Source: Lachnospiraceae bacterium (GTDB lineage Bacteria > Bacillota > Clostridia > Lachnospirales > Lachnospiraceae). From it: DNA of 64,000 bases. The notes beneath the pieces were generated by a model, which saw nothing but the letters and a program-made list of their open reading frames with translations, was not told where the DNA came from and searched no databases. Each line of letters starts with the position of its first letter. Position 1 is the first letter of the stretch. A program made the translations under genes and the position numbers. Of this stretch, positions 1 to 6,507 are shown one piece after another. Location: positions 1 through 64,000 of the forward strand of contig JAFTPP010000028.1 in NCBI GenBank assembly GCA_017463255.1, given 5' to 3'.

Positions 1-116
1 GTAAGCCAATCGTACATCAGGACCTTTTCTCTTATCAGCGAGATCATTCCGTATCCGCCGCCAAAGGAGAATGCACCGATTTGAAGGAAGGTTAAGAACA
101 ATTTGAGATACATCAT
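1..116 (-). CDS. Chromate transporter, second half (partial, cut by window edge)
   Basis: Only the first 38 codons or so are inside the window. The translation begins MMYLKLFLTFLQIGAFSFGG, and the FSFGGGYGM stretch is the N-terminal signature of the short chromate transporter (CHR) family. Its ATG at 116-114 overlaps the TGA of the preceding gene (115-113) as ATGA, so the two are translationally coupled. In Firmicutes, ChrA is often encoded as two half-size proteins that work together in the membrane; this is the second half. The actual substrate (chromate or another anion) cannot be told from sequence. Confidence 0.8.
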   Translation of the reverse strand, partial: MMYLKLFLTFLQIGAFSFGGGYGMISLIREKVLMYDWL

Positions 117-703
117 TGTTTCTCCTCCTTCCTGATTTTGCTGAGAAGATATACCACCACACCGCAGGCTCCGCTGATCATTATGTAAAATATCGTTGAG
201 AACTTCACCGCAAACAACGAAAACACGACCATGCAGACAAGCGTTATCGAAATAATAATAATGTTAAATGCGTTTTTTTTCATATGCACCAGCATCTTCA
301 GCCCTGCTGTAAGGATCAGATACACCACGCATATCTGAATACCCTTGAAAGCGTATGCAACCAACGTCAACGAAAGAAACGCATCAAAGAACAGTGATAT
401 AGCGTAGATAATAATAAACGACGGAATACAAATGCCAAGCGTAGCAATAATTGAGCCGATAATTCCGGCATTTTTGTATCCTATATAAGTTGCTGCATTG
501 ATAGCAATAGGACCGGGCGTGGATTCGGCAATCGCTGCAACATCCAAAAATTCATCTTTTTCAAGCCATTTCCTTTTTTCTACGAACTCATTTTCAAACA
601 GAGCTATCATAGCGTATCCACCGCCAAAGGTGAACAACCTTATTTTCAGCATTGTTAAAAAGAGCGAGAGGTAACCTTTTATTTTCTTCACAAGCGTCTC
701 CAT
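113..703 (-). CDS. Chromate transporter, first half
   Basis: A 196-residue membrane protein of the half-length CHR (chromate ion transporter) family. Near residue 26 it has FTFGGGYAM and near residue 60 AESTPGPIAINAATYIGYK, both typical of the family, followed by four to five hydrophobic helices and a basic tail. The start is supported by a GTAGGTGAG ribosome site just upstream. It overlaps the second CHR half by four bases, forming the usual two-gene pair. The family exports chromate or moves related oxyanions at the cytoplasmic membrane; many gut Clostridia carry such pairs without known chromate exposure, so the physiological substrate is uncertain. Confidence 0.85.
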   Translation of the reverse strand: METLVKKIKGYLSLFLTMLKIRLFTFGGGYAMIALFENEFVEKRKWLEKDEFLDVAAIAESTPGPIAINAATYIGYKNAGIIGSIIATLGICIPSFIIIYAISLFFDAFLSLTLVAYAFKGIQICVVYLILTAGLKMLVHMKKNAFNIIIISITLVCMVVFSLFAVKFSTIFYIMISGACGVVVYLLSKIRKEEKQ

Positions 704-720
704 TTATCTCACCTACAAAT

Positions 721-739
721 TCAAATTTTCAAAACTAAA
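721..739. repeat. 19-bp direct repeat, copy 1
   Basis: The sequence TCAAATTTTCAAAACTAAA occurs here and again at 1894-1912. The two copies bracket about 1.15 kb that holds the methyltransferase and the first GNAT gene. It is AT-rich, so chance cannot be excluded, but the 19-base identity and its position just upstream of minus-strand genes suggest a past duplication or insertion boundary. Confidence 0.5.
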
Positions 740-802
740 TCAAGCCCATACAATTGAACTTCGTTTAATTGTCATCCCTCGCAAAAGAGCTCGCTCAATT
801 CA

Positions 803-1399
803 TCAGGGTAACAAAAAAACCACAATCCGTTCCCTAGGGTCATTGCCTCCAAACAAGTCGCCACAAGCTATCTCATCATAAAACTCTAACTCATCCACCG
901 TCATAAGATATGCGATATACTCCTCCGAAGGATAGTAAAAAAACAAAAATGCTTCCCTTGGTTTCTCATAATAGGATTCGAGAATTCTTGCCATCACCTT
1001 TCGAAGCAGCTCCACCGAAAAAGGATTAAAAAAATAGAACCTATTGACCTCCTCCGGCACTCTATACTCTTCTGCTCTTACCGGTACAAATTCTGTCTTT
1101 GCGCTCGAAACGGCAGTCTTCTGATTGTCCAGTGCACTTTGATAAATCCGTTCATCATATTCAATCCCTATGGTATCTGCCTTGGTCTGATAGGACAGAA
1201 AAAAATCCACACGCCCCTTCCCACAACCATAGTCTAAAACCACATCTTTCTTACGAATAAAGCCACTATTAGCTAAACGCTCCAAAACACTATACGGTGT
1301 CGGTTCATATGGGTAACGATATTGGTCCGAGTTCGAATCATCCCGGCCTGTTGTTTTTATTTGCAAAAGCTTATCCCATGTATTTTCGTTATCTATCAT
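803..1399 (-). CDS. Class I SAM-dependent methyltransferase, small-molecule type
   Basis: A 198-residue protein with the Rossmann motif I VLDYGCGKGR at residues 54-63, an acidic residue after the second strand (GIEYD) for the ribose of S-adenosylmethionine, and FFNPF near residue 125 in the motif IV position. No target-recognition domain is present, so a small substrate is more likely than DNA. The start follows a GAGGCGG ribosome site. A second, internally deleted copy lies at 3330-3597, so this gene was duplicated locally. Substrate unknown. It sits in a run of single, same-strand accessory genes (acetyltransferases, NUDIX). Confidence 0.8.
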   Translation of the reverse strand: MIDNENTWDKLLQIKTTGRDDSNSDQYRYPYEPTPYSVLERLANSGFIRKKDVVLDYGCGKGRVDFFLSYQTKADTIGIEYDERIYQSALDNQKTAVSSAKTEFVPVRAEEYRVPEEVNRFYFFNPFSVELLRKVMARILESYYEKPREAFLFFYYPSEEYIAYLMTVDELEFYDEIACGDLFGGNDPRERIVVFLLP

Positions 1400-1423
1400 T
1401 GTCCGCCTCTATTAATAATGCAA

Positions 1424-1861
1424 TTATTCTAGCCATTGAACAAATGCTATTTTATCCGTACTGTTATATCCTGCATTACCATAAAATTTCAATGTTGTAT
1501 CGTTCTTTGAACCAGTAAGCAACATCATTTTATAGCAATTTTCACTTTCTGATATGTCTCTTGCATAGTTTAAGCATTCTGTTGCATACCCTTTTCCTCG
1601 ATAATCAGAATGCGTAACAACATTTTCTATCAATGCATAGGGACGGATGTTTCTTGTTAAATTAGGAATAATCACGCAAACACAAGAAGACACAATTTTT
1701 CCATCTTTTTCCTTAACAACAATATGATGATTTTTATCATGCATAATTGTATCCCAGGTACTTTCTAAATGTTCTGTCATTTCCGGAATTGCATCCTCGT
1801 GCAAATGTAAATATAGCTCTAATAATTCTCTTAACTCGTTTTCGTATACTTCTCTAACCAT
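1424..1861 (-). CDS. GNAT family N-acetyltransferase
   Basis: About 145 residues with the GNAT fold: an N-terminal helix pair rich in Leu/Glu, the acetyl-CoA pyrophosphate loop YRGKGYATECLNYA, and a C-terminal KFYGNAGYNS segment with the conserved aromatic. The frame is open 12 codons further upstream (to 1897), but the ATG at 1861 begins the usual MVRE fold start and has a GGAG eight bases upstream, so it is preferred. GNATs acetylate amines on antibiotics, metabolites or proteins using acetyl-CoA; the acceptor is unknown. This is the first of three unrelated GNATs in 1.8 kb. Confidence 0.82.
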   Translation of the reverse strand: MVREVYENELRELLELYLHLHEDAIPEMTEHLESTWDTIMHDKNHHIVVKEKDGKIVSSCVCVIIPNLTRNIRPYALIENVVTHSDYRGKGYATECLNYARDISESENCYKMMLLTGSKNDTTLKFYGNAGYNSTDKIAFVQWLE

Positions 1862-1893
1862 TGCAATTCTCCATGATTTTCTCCTCATCAATT

Positions 1894-1912
1894 TCAAATT
1901 TTCAAAACTAAA
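1894..1912. repeat. 19-bp direct repeat, copy 2
   Basis: Second exact copy of TCAAATTTTCAAAACTAAA (first at 721-739). It lies immediately next to the truncated GNAT fragment at 1916-2041, so the end of that broken gene coincides with the repeat. That is what a recombination junction would look like. Confidence 0.5.
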
Positions 1913-1915
1913 ATT

Positions 1916-2041
1916 TCATAATGTATATTCAAAAAACAAAAAGTCAGTCCAGCCTGTATTTTCGGCATATTTTTCAATTACATACTTATAAAAAGAAACC
2001 ACATTGTCAAAATCCGTCATCTGAACACTTCTAATATCCAT
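1916..2041 (-). pseudogene. Truncated GNAT acetyltransferase (N-terminal stub)
   Basis: A 41-codon frame starting ATG at 2041 (MDIRSVQMTDFDNVVSFYKY...) has the look of a GNAT N-terminal strand-helix unit: a short beta strand, then a long amphipathic helix. It ends in a stop at 1916-1918, far short of the acetyl-CoA loop. The start overlaps the end of the preceding GNAT gene by 11 bases, as in a coupled operon. The truncation point lies next to the 19-bp direct repeat at 1894-1912. I read it as the remnant of a fourth GNAT gene; it could also be a tiny unrelated frame. Confidence 0.5.
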
Positions 2042-2585
2042 ATTGTACCTCAATCCAATATCTCTTCATCTTGCATCCATCAACATCTATTGTGTTCTCG
2101 TAAATTCCGCCATTAGCAAGTATTGTTTTCTCACTGGCTTCATTCTCAACATCACAAGTAATAAGAAGTTTAGGAATTCCTAAGACCTTGGCGTTTTGTA
2201 TATTTAAACGAAGCATTTCCTTCGCATAACCTTTGCCGCGTTCAGATGGGCGCACGGAATATCCGCAATGTCCTCCCCATGTCCCAAGAATGGGATGATT
2301 GATATGGTGACGCAAATCTATGATGCCGATTACTCTGTCATCTTTTTTGCGTATTGCTAAGTACATATGCGAAGGAACCGTTGTGCCAACTTCACCACAC
2401 GTTTTTTCGCTTTTTCGAAGTTCACATATTTTTATCCATTCTTCTGCCGACTTACTTTCATCCAGTGAAATGCAACCTGCAAACTGATTCTCACTTTCTG
2501 CATCAAAGTCTAATATTTCTTGCCGGAATTCCCATATGTCATCAGCATACTTTATATTTGGTTCTATTAATTCAATCTGTTCCAT
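2031..2585 (-). CDS. GNAT family N-acetyltransferase
   Basis: A 184-residue acetyltransferase. Motif A is clear: GYSVRPSERGKGYAKEMLR, where RGKGYA is the acetyl-CoA binding loop, followed by LLITCDVENEASEKTILANGG, the typical strand-helix with conserved Asn and Ser that binds CoA. The central RHHINHPI segment is common in the COG3981-type GNATs. AAGGAAA precedes the ATG. The acceptor substrate is unknown. It is neighboured by two other GNAT genes of different subfamilies, all on the minus strand with short spacers. Confidence 0.85.
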   Translation of the reverse strand: MEQIELIEPNIKYADDIWEFRQEILDFDAESENQFAGCISLDESKSAEEWIKICELRKSEKTCGEVGTTVPSHMYLAIRKKDDRVIGIIDLRHHINHPILGTWGGHCGYSVRPSERGKGYAKEMLRLNIQNAKVLGIPKLLITCDVENEASEKTILANGGIYENTIDVDGCKMKRYWIEVQYGY

Positions 2586-2603
2586 TTATATGTTTCCTTT
2601 GTC

Positions 2604-3230
2604 TTATCTCCATTGATGTGGCAACACCTTTTTCTCCATATATGGAAAACTTTTATCAAAACACTCGACTTCTAACATATATCTTTCATTATGAATATCA
2701 CCACAATATACATCCGGTTCATAAAATTTTCCGCTAGTATTATCCAAACTTCCTTTTATCAGTTCTATTCCCATAAAAGCATCAAAATTTGTACCATCAG
2801 GCAGTGTTATTCCAAATTTATCTGCTGTTTTAAAACCATACTTTGGATAGTATGTAGGTACTCCACATATAAAAATCGAACTAAATCCTAATACTTTAGC
2901 CTTTTCCATTGATTTTTCAAGTAGTAGTTTGCCAACTCCATTCTTTTGAATACTAGGTTCAACACATAATGGTCCAAAGGTAAGTGTTTCTACTTCTCCA
3001 TTTACAGTCTTTATTTTCGCTCTTGCATATAGTATTGCTCCTATTATTGCGCCTTCATATTCTGCCAACAAAGAGAGTTCTTGTACGCAAACCTCACTAT
3101 TCCATAGTCTGTGAATAAGATAATGTTCATCACATCCGGGCATATTCAGATTCCAAAATGCTTTTTTTGCCAAACATTCAACATTAAACAAGTCATTATT
3201 TTCAATGTTTCTCATCATCACATCTATCAT
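2604..3230 (-). CDS. GNAT family N-acetyltransferase (YhbS/COG3153-like)
   Basis: A 208-residue protein. The core LTFGPLCVEPSIQKNGVGKL (strand 4 and the pyrophosphate loop QKNGVG) and ICGVPTYYPKYGFKTA are typical of the YhbS-like GNAT group, which has an extra C-terminal segment after the YGF motif, as here (residues 145-208). GGAGGG lies 11 bases before the chosen ATG; internal ATGs at codons 5-6 are alternatives. Substrate unknown. It ends 19 bases before the next minus-strand GNAT start, so the two may be cotranscribed. Confidence 0.82.
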   Translation of the reverse strand: MIDVMMRNIENNDLFNVECLAKKAFWNLNMPGCDEHYLIHRLWNSEVCVQELSLLAEYEGAIIGAILYARAKIKTVNGEVETLTFGPLCVEPSIQKNGVGKLLLEKSMEKAKVLGFSSIFICGVPTYYPKYGFKTADKFGITLPDGTNFDAFMGIELIKGSLDNTSGKFYEPDVYCGDIHNERYMLEVECFDKSFPYMEKKVLPHQWR

Positions 3231-3329
3231 AATTATATAATCCCTCCACCAACTTCTGATTTTTCTAATTGCTTTACGTATTAGAATTTGTCTTTGTCAA
3301 AAAAATAATCATACTTCCAACGATATATC

Positions 3330-3597
3330 AGGATAATAAAAAAATCACAATCCGTTCCCGAGGGTCGTTTTTCCCAAACAAGTCGCCACAAACTATCTCA
3401 TCATAAAATTCCAACACGCCCCTTCCCGCAACCATAGTCTAATACCACATCTTTCTTACGAATGAAGCCACTATTCGCCAAACGCTCCAAAACACTATAA
3501 GGTGTCGGTTCATATAGGTAACGATATTAATCCGAGTTCGAATCATCCCTGCCTGTTGTTTTTATTTGCAAAAGCTTATCCCATGTACTTTCATCAA
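3330..3597 (-). pseudogene. Degenerate, internally deleted copy of the 803-1399 methyltransferase
   Basis: This stretch aligns with the methyltransferase at 803-1399 in two blocks: its C-terminal end (matching roughly 815-890) joined directly to its N-terminal third (matching roughly 1210-1390). About 320 bases are missing in between. In the surviving N-terminal part, the codon for Gln26 of the intact gene reads TAA (SDQYRYPYEP becomes SD-stop-YRYLYEP), and the start codon is lost after the matching TGTATTTTC/TGTACTTTC. The copy therefore cannot encode a working enzyme. Its close match to the intact gene implies a fairly recent local duplication followed by decay. Confidence 0.85.
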
Positions 3598-3609
3598 AAT
3601 TTCACTTCA

Positions 3610-4101
3610 TCAACTCATTTTCAAATTACCTAATACATGTATAAAATGAACAATCAAAAATACACATCCGGTTACTGTTAGGATTATATTACTCCTCCAT
3701 AAGCCAATGAACACATAATACAAAGGCGGTAATACAACAATAAAAAACAACATTACAAAGACACTCTGATGACCTGTAAAATATAAAAACCACCCAAAAA
3801 AGTTCAGTAATAATATCCCCATAGAAATGCAGAAAAACAGTAGCTCTTTGGTATCACTTATTGAAAATATATTCTTTGCATCACAGACAATAAAAGTCAT
3901 AAAAGCGATGCATAAAGAGCCAAGTATTTTCTCGCACACATTAAGTACCACTGATGATTCCTGCATGTTCATAATTGGATTAGTTTCCAATTTTAATAAA
4001 GGCATAATCATATAAGGTAACTCTTGTATCACAACCAAGACTAAACCCAATACCCAAAATCCAAGATATTGATTATCAAAAATTTTTATCCACTTAACCA
4101 T
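3610..4101 (-). CDS. Small integral membrane protein, unknown function
   Basis: A 163-residue protein made almost entirely of hydrophobic helices: about residues 12-35, 55-72, 83-107, 113-133 and 138-157, giving four or five membrane spans. There are no recognisable catalytic or transport motifs. The start is well supported by AGGGGAGAAAT directly before the ATG. It lies 12 bases from the decayed methyltransferase copy and 30 bases from the NUDIX gene, on the same strand. I do not recognise the family. Confidence 0.6.
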   Translation of the reverse strand: MVKWIKIFDNQYLGFWVLGLVLVVIQELPYMIMPLLKLETNPIMNMQESSVVLNVCEKILGSLCIAFMTFIVCDAKNIFSISDTKELLFFCISMGILLLNFFGWFLYFTGHQSVFVMLFFIVVLPPLYYVFIGLWRSNIILTVTGCVFLIVHFIHVLGNLKMS

Positions 4102-4131
4102 ATTTCTCCCCTAATCTGCTTTTACAGAATC

Positions 4132-4623
4132 TTAAGACTCCGGCAACTCCATAAATTCCACTCCGGTTTCATTGGTTGCTCCCACATATAACTTGTCTGA
4201 AAACCGCCCTTTTTCGCAATAATGCTCCATAACACACTTTGCAGTAAAAGGCATTTCCAGCTCTCCAATTTCTTCCAAAGAAAACCATCTGACTTTTCCT
4301 TCATTGGAAGTTAAATCATCACTTATATTTTCATTGAGATTTGCAAAGAAATAATAATTCTGTCTTATCTCTCCGTTCGTTCTACGTAACGCTACATATC
4401 TGAGGCAAAGATTATGTATATCATTTCCACTAAGTCCAAGTTCTTCATTTAATTCTCTTAACACACATGCCTTTGCATCATTTAACTCAAACTCTTCAAA
4501 GTGTCCGCCTGCAGATCCTGTCCACACATTATTTACAACACTTCCACCCTGCCTAAACAACAGCAAGACCTTATCACCTTTGAACAAGTAAATTGCTGTC
4601 ATATTTCTTAACTTTCCCGACAT
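4132..4623 (-). CDS. NUDIX hydrolase (8-oxo-dGTP diphosphatase-like)
   Basis: A 163-residue NUDIX protein. The Nudix box is present in slightly expanded form: GGHFEEFELNDAKACVLREL followed by NEELGL; the REXXEE core that binds the divalent cations is intact. The start at 4623 (MSGKLRNMTAIYLF) is chosen because AGGGGAAAGAG sits just upstream and the fold begins there; an in-frame ATG 13 codons earlier has no ribosome site. Members hydrolyse nucleoside diphosphates linked to another moiety, sometimes oxidised dGTP; the substrate here is not determinable. It follows a decayed KilA-N gene on the same strand. Confidence 0.87.
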   Translation of the reverse strand: MSGKLRNMTAIYLFKGDKVLLLFRQGGSVVNNVWTGSAGGHFEEFELNDAKACVLRELNEELGLSGNDIHNLCLRYVALRRTNGEIRQNYYFFANLNENISDDLTSNEGKVRWFSLEEIGELEMPFTAKCVMEHYCEKGRFSDKLYVGATNETGVEFMELPES

Positions 4624-4673
4624 ACTCTTTCCCCTCTTCTTTTTTCTCCCCGCACAACTCAAACTTGTATTCT

Positions 4674-5106
4674 CTATGATTTTTGTGGTATTTTATCTTG
4701 AATTAATACAGCATTTATATTTTCCATATTAGACAAATTCAAAAGCTATATCCTTATAAGCATACGTGCCCCCATATCGTCCTGCTTTTGCAAATATACC
4801 TATTGCATTAGTTCTCTCTGCCCATTCTTTCACACTTATCTTATAACTATTCAACCCTGCGTTGCTTCTAATTATGGCGAATTCGCCATAATTAAAATTA
4901 GGATTATGTATCTATTCCCAGATTCCCAAAAATTCTACTGTATTACGATTTCTCAACCAGTCAGAGATAAAAAAGTCTCCATCTTTGGCTTTTATCATAT
5001 CCGTCAAGGAAATGTAATCTTTATCATCTATCGTTAAAATAGATATCTCTTCGCCTTTTACATTAACGCTAGTTCCCAGATTATTCCTTCTTTTGATGTA
5101 TGGCAA
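4674..5106 (-). pseudogene. Decayed KilA-N domain gene (phage-type)
   Basis: Read on the minus strand, 5106-4915 encodes the first half of a KilA-N domain (YISLTDMIKAKDGDFFISDW then LRNRNTVEFLGIWE). A TAG at 4914-4912 interrupts it where the family usually has Gln. The same frame then continues with clear KilA-N sequence (IHNPNFNYGEFAIIRSNAGL, then KEWAERTNAIGIFAKAGRYG) up to AFEF, where it stops. The expected C-terminal end resumes in another frame (NMENINAVLIQDKIPQ) and ends at 4674. So there is one nonsense mutation plus a frameshift or deletion. KilA-N proteins are DNA-binding proteins of phages and mobile elements; this is a phage-derived relic. Confidence 0.85.
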
Positions 5107-5195
5107 GCATTTGCTCTGTATATAATATAACTCATTCTCGCCGCCATTTCAAGAACATATGTTTGTTGTTTTCTAAATGTAAAAAGCTCTACTAT

Positions 5196-5233
5196 CGAAA
5201 AACGCCCTATATCAGTACCTTAAACTGATATAG
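5196..5233 (-). terminator. Rho-independent terminator-like hairpin
   Basis: Perfect 10-bp arms CTATATCAGT (5207-5216) and ACTGATATAG (5224-5233) with a 7-base loop. Read on the minus strand the stem is followed by GGCGTTTTT, a usable U-run. It lies just beyond the orphan prfA 3' end at 5255-5321, as expected if that fragment carried its own downstream terminator. Confidence 0.65.
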
Positions 5234-5254
5234 AGCACTCAATTTTAACTCAAT

Positions 5255-5321
5255 CTAATAGTCGCACTAACTAACCTAGTTCTCATTCATCTTCGCAAGC
5301 TTGGCTGCCTGGTCGGCTGCG
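5255..5321 (-). pseudogene. Orphan duplicate of the prfA 3' end
   Basis: 62 of 67 bases match the end of prfA at 7331-7397, including about 20 bases beyond the stop codon. The encoded tail is [14 protein letters not shown]-stop, against [14 protein letters not shown]-stop in the intact gene; upstream of GCTGC the similarity stops abruptly. With the copy at 7331-7397 it forms a direct repeat around about 2 kb of accessory DNA, the arrangement left when an element integrates into the 3' end of a gene and restores it. No integrase is visible. Confidence 0.8.
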
Positions 5322-5444
5322 GACTGCAAACGCATCTAATTATAGAGCTGTGTGCATACACATCAAACTTCAAGCAGTTTTATTTGTGTTGTAAAGAAAC
5401 ACATCAATTCCCAAAATATTTTTATGGTGCTATACGGGAACGCA
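5322..5444. other. Short non-coding gap inside the prfA-bounded segment
   Basis: No convincing gene or RNA. Frames are short and without ribosome sites. It separates the orphan prfA end from the small 47-residue gene. Confidence 0.4.
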
Positions 5445-5588
5445 TCATTCCTTTTCTTCTTCAGAATAAAGAAATTTCTTTGCCCCATAATAAGTTGCTT
5501 TATTTATTAGCCCTTCTTTGTATAGTAACTCAATAAAACATAATTGCAACTGTTTTTCGTCACAACGCAATTGATTTTGCAATTCCAT
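5445..5588 (-). CDS. Small 47-residue protein, unknown function
   Basis: A short frame with a near-perfect ribosome site: AGGAGGTG nine bases before the ATG at 5588. The product starts MELQNQLRCDEKQLQL and continues with a helix FIELLYKEGLINKATYYGAK and an acidic/Lys tail. This shape (short helix, LLxEGLI, second helix) resembles small SHOCT-like proteins common on Clostridial mobile elements, but the match is only by eye. The ribosome site lies partly in a hairpin: TACCACAC (5593-5600) pairs with GTGTGGTA (5617-5624), which could limit translation. It is the most downstream gene of the prfA-bounded segment. Confidence 0.55.
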   Translation of the reverse strand: MELQNQLRCDEKQLQLCFIELLYKEGLINKATYYGAKKFLYSEEEKE

Positions 5589-5592
5589 ATCT

Positions 5593-5624
5593 TACCACAC
5601 CTCCTTAGTCTTAAGTGTGTGGTA
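5593..5624 (-). promoter_or_regulatory. Hairpin over the ribosome site of the 47-residue gene
   Basis: Inverted repeat TACCACAC / GTGTGGTA with a 16-base loop. On the minus strand the second arm overlaps the last bases of the AGGAGGTG ribosome site, so the folded form would partly mask it. A translational switch is possible but this rests on sequence alone. Confidence 0.35.
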
Positions 5625-5660
5625 TCTTAGCATAGAATTCTTGACCTTACAACTATAAAG

Positions 5661-6245
5661 TTATACTATTGAATATTTCCTCATTATTCCCATAGAATTA
5701 CGCCAACTATTGATCCATGCTTCACACAAAACTATATCATTCATATTATTACTTATAAAATACCCACCTAAGGGACCTGGTTTACTACATATACAAAATT
5801 CTTTACTCTCTCTAAATTCTTTTATATATTTGGCAAGATTTCCTAGCTTAGATGCCTTGATTGGACTTTCCGCCATTGCCAAAATACTAATAAGTTGAAT
5901 TTTCTCATACTCTCTTTTAATTTCTTCTTGCATCTCCATATCTCCTTTTATTACCGAAATTGGAGGAAAGTTATAAGAAGATAATGCTCTATTTAAGGCA
6001 TTTTCTTTATAGTTATATCTCCTTCTTGCTACAGAAATATTTTCTCCATTACAAAAATCATGTAATACATAAATCACTCTGCAAAAGTTCATATAGCTCT
6101 GAGTAGATTTATGTGAAAACCGTTTAAACACTTTAGTTAAATAATCTTCGCTATAATGTAAGTCATTACTGATCCTTTGAAGCGTCTTATTTCCTTTTGA
6201 ATTGATTAAAGAAAATATAAATTTTCTGAAAATGATGTTTCTCAT
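5661..6245 (-). CDS. AraC-like helix-turn-helix protein with unknown C-terminal domain
   Basis: A 194-residue protein. Residues about 20-90 resemble the double helix-turn-helix of AraC regulators: TLQRISNDLHYSEDYLTKVF is the first HTH (SxxYLxxxF), followed by a second helical unit around RRRYNYKENALNRALSSYNF. Residues 100-194 match nothing I recognise; they contain a helical stretch and a GPLGGYFISN segment. The start has an excellent AGGAGGGAAGC ribosome site. It lies between the HEPN-motif gene and the 47-residue gene within the prfA-bounded segment and may regulate them. Very AT-rich compared with prfA, consistent with acquisition. Confidence 0.55.
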   Translation of the reverse strand: MRNIIFRKFIFSLINSKGNKTLQRISNDLHYSEDYLTKVFKRFSHKSTQSYMNFCRVIYVLHDFCNGENISVARRRYNYKENALNRALSSYNFPPISVIKGDMEMQEEIKREYEKIQLISILAMAESPIKASKLGNLAKYIKEFRESKEFCICSKPGPLGGYFISNNMNDIVLCEAWINSWRNSMGIMRKYSIV

Positions 6246-6507
6246 GCTTCCCTCCTGTTTCTATATTACATTAATACCATGTGCTTAATCCGTTATTTTA
6301 TATCTTATACAATCAACATGCTTGCATTTTGCTATAGCTATATATCCACTCTCTCACATTCCTTATGTATACTTACTGACTCCCCACCATCCATTTACAA
6401 ACCAAATCCTCCTTATACATCAAAACCTTATGTATCCGTTAAATTATGATTTAAAAAAATCTAGTCCTAAGACAGGAAACACTCCTTCTTCACTAATTAC
6501 TGTTTCA

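Noticed and set aside
1297-1518. 73-codon plus-strand frame between the methyltransferase and the first GNAT
   Set aside because: It runs antisense across both genes, has no ribosome site and is composed of shadow codons.
4912-4914. TAG inside KilA-N as a possible recoded (read-through or pyrrolysine) codon
   Set aside because: The frame is broken again further downstream, so ordinary decay is simpler than recoding.
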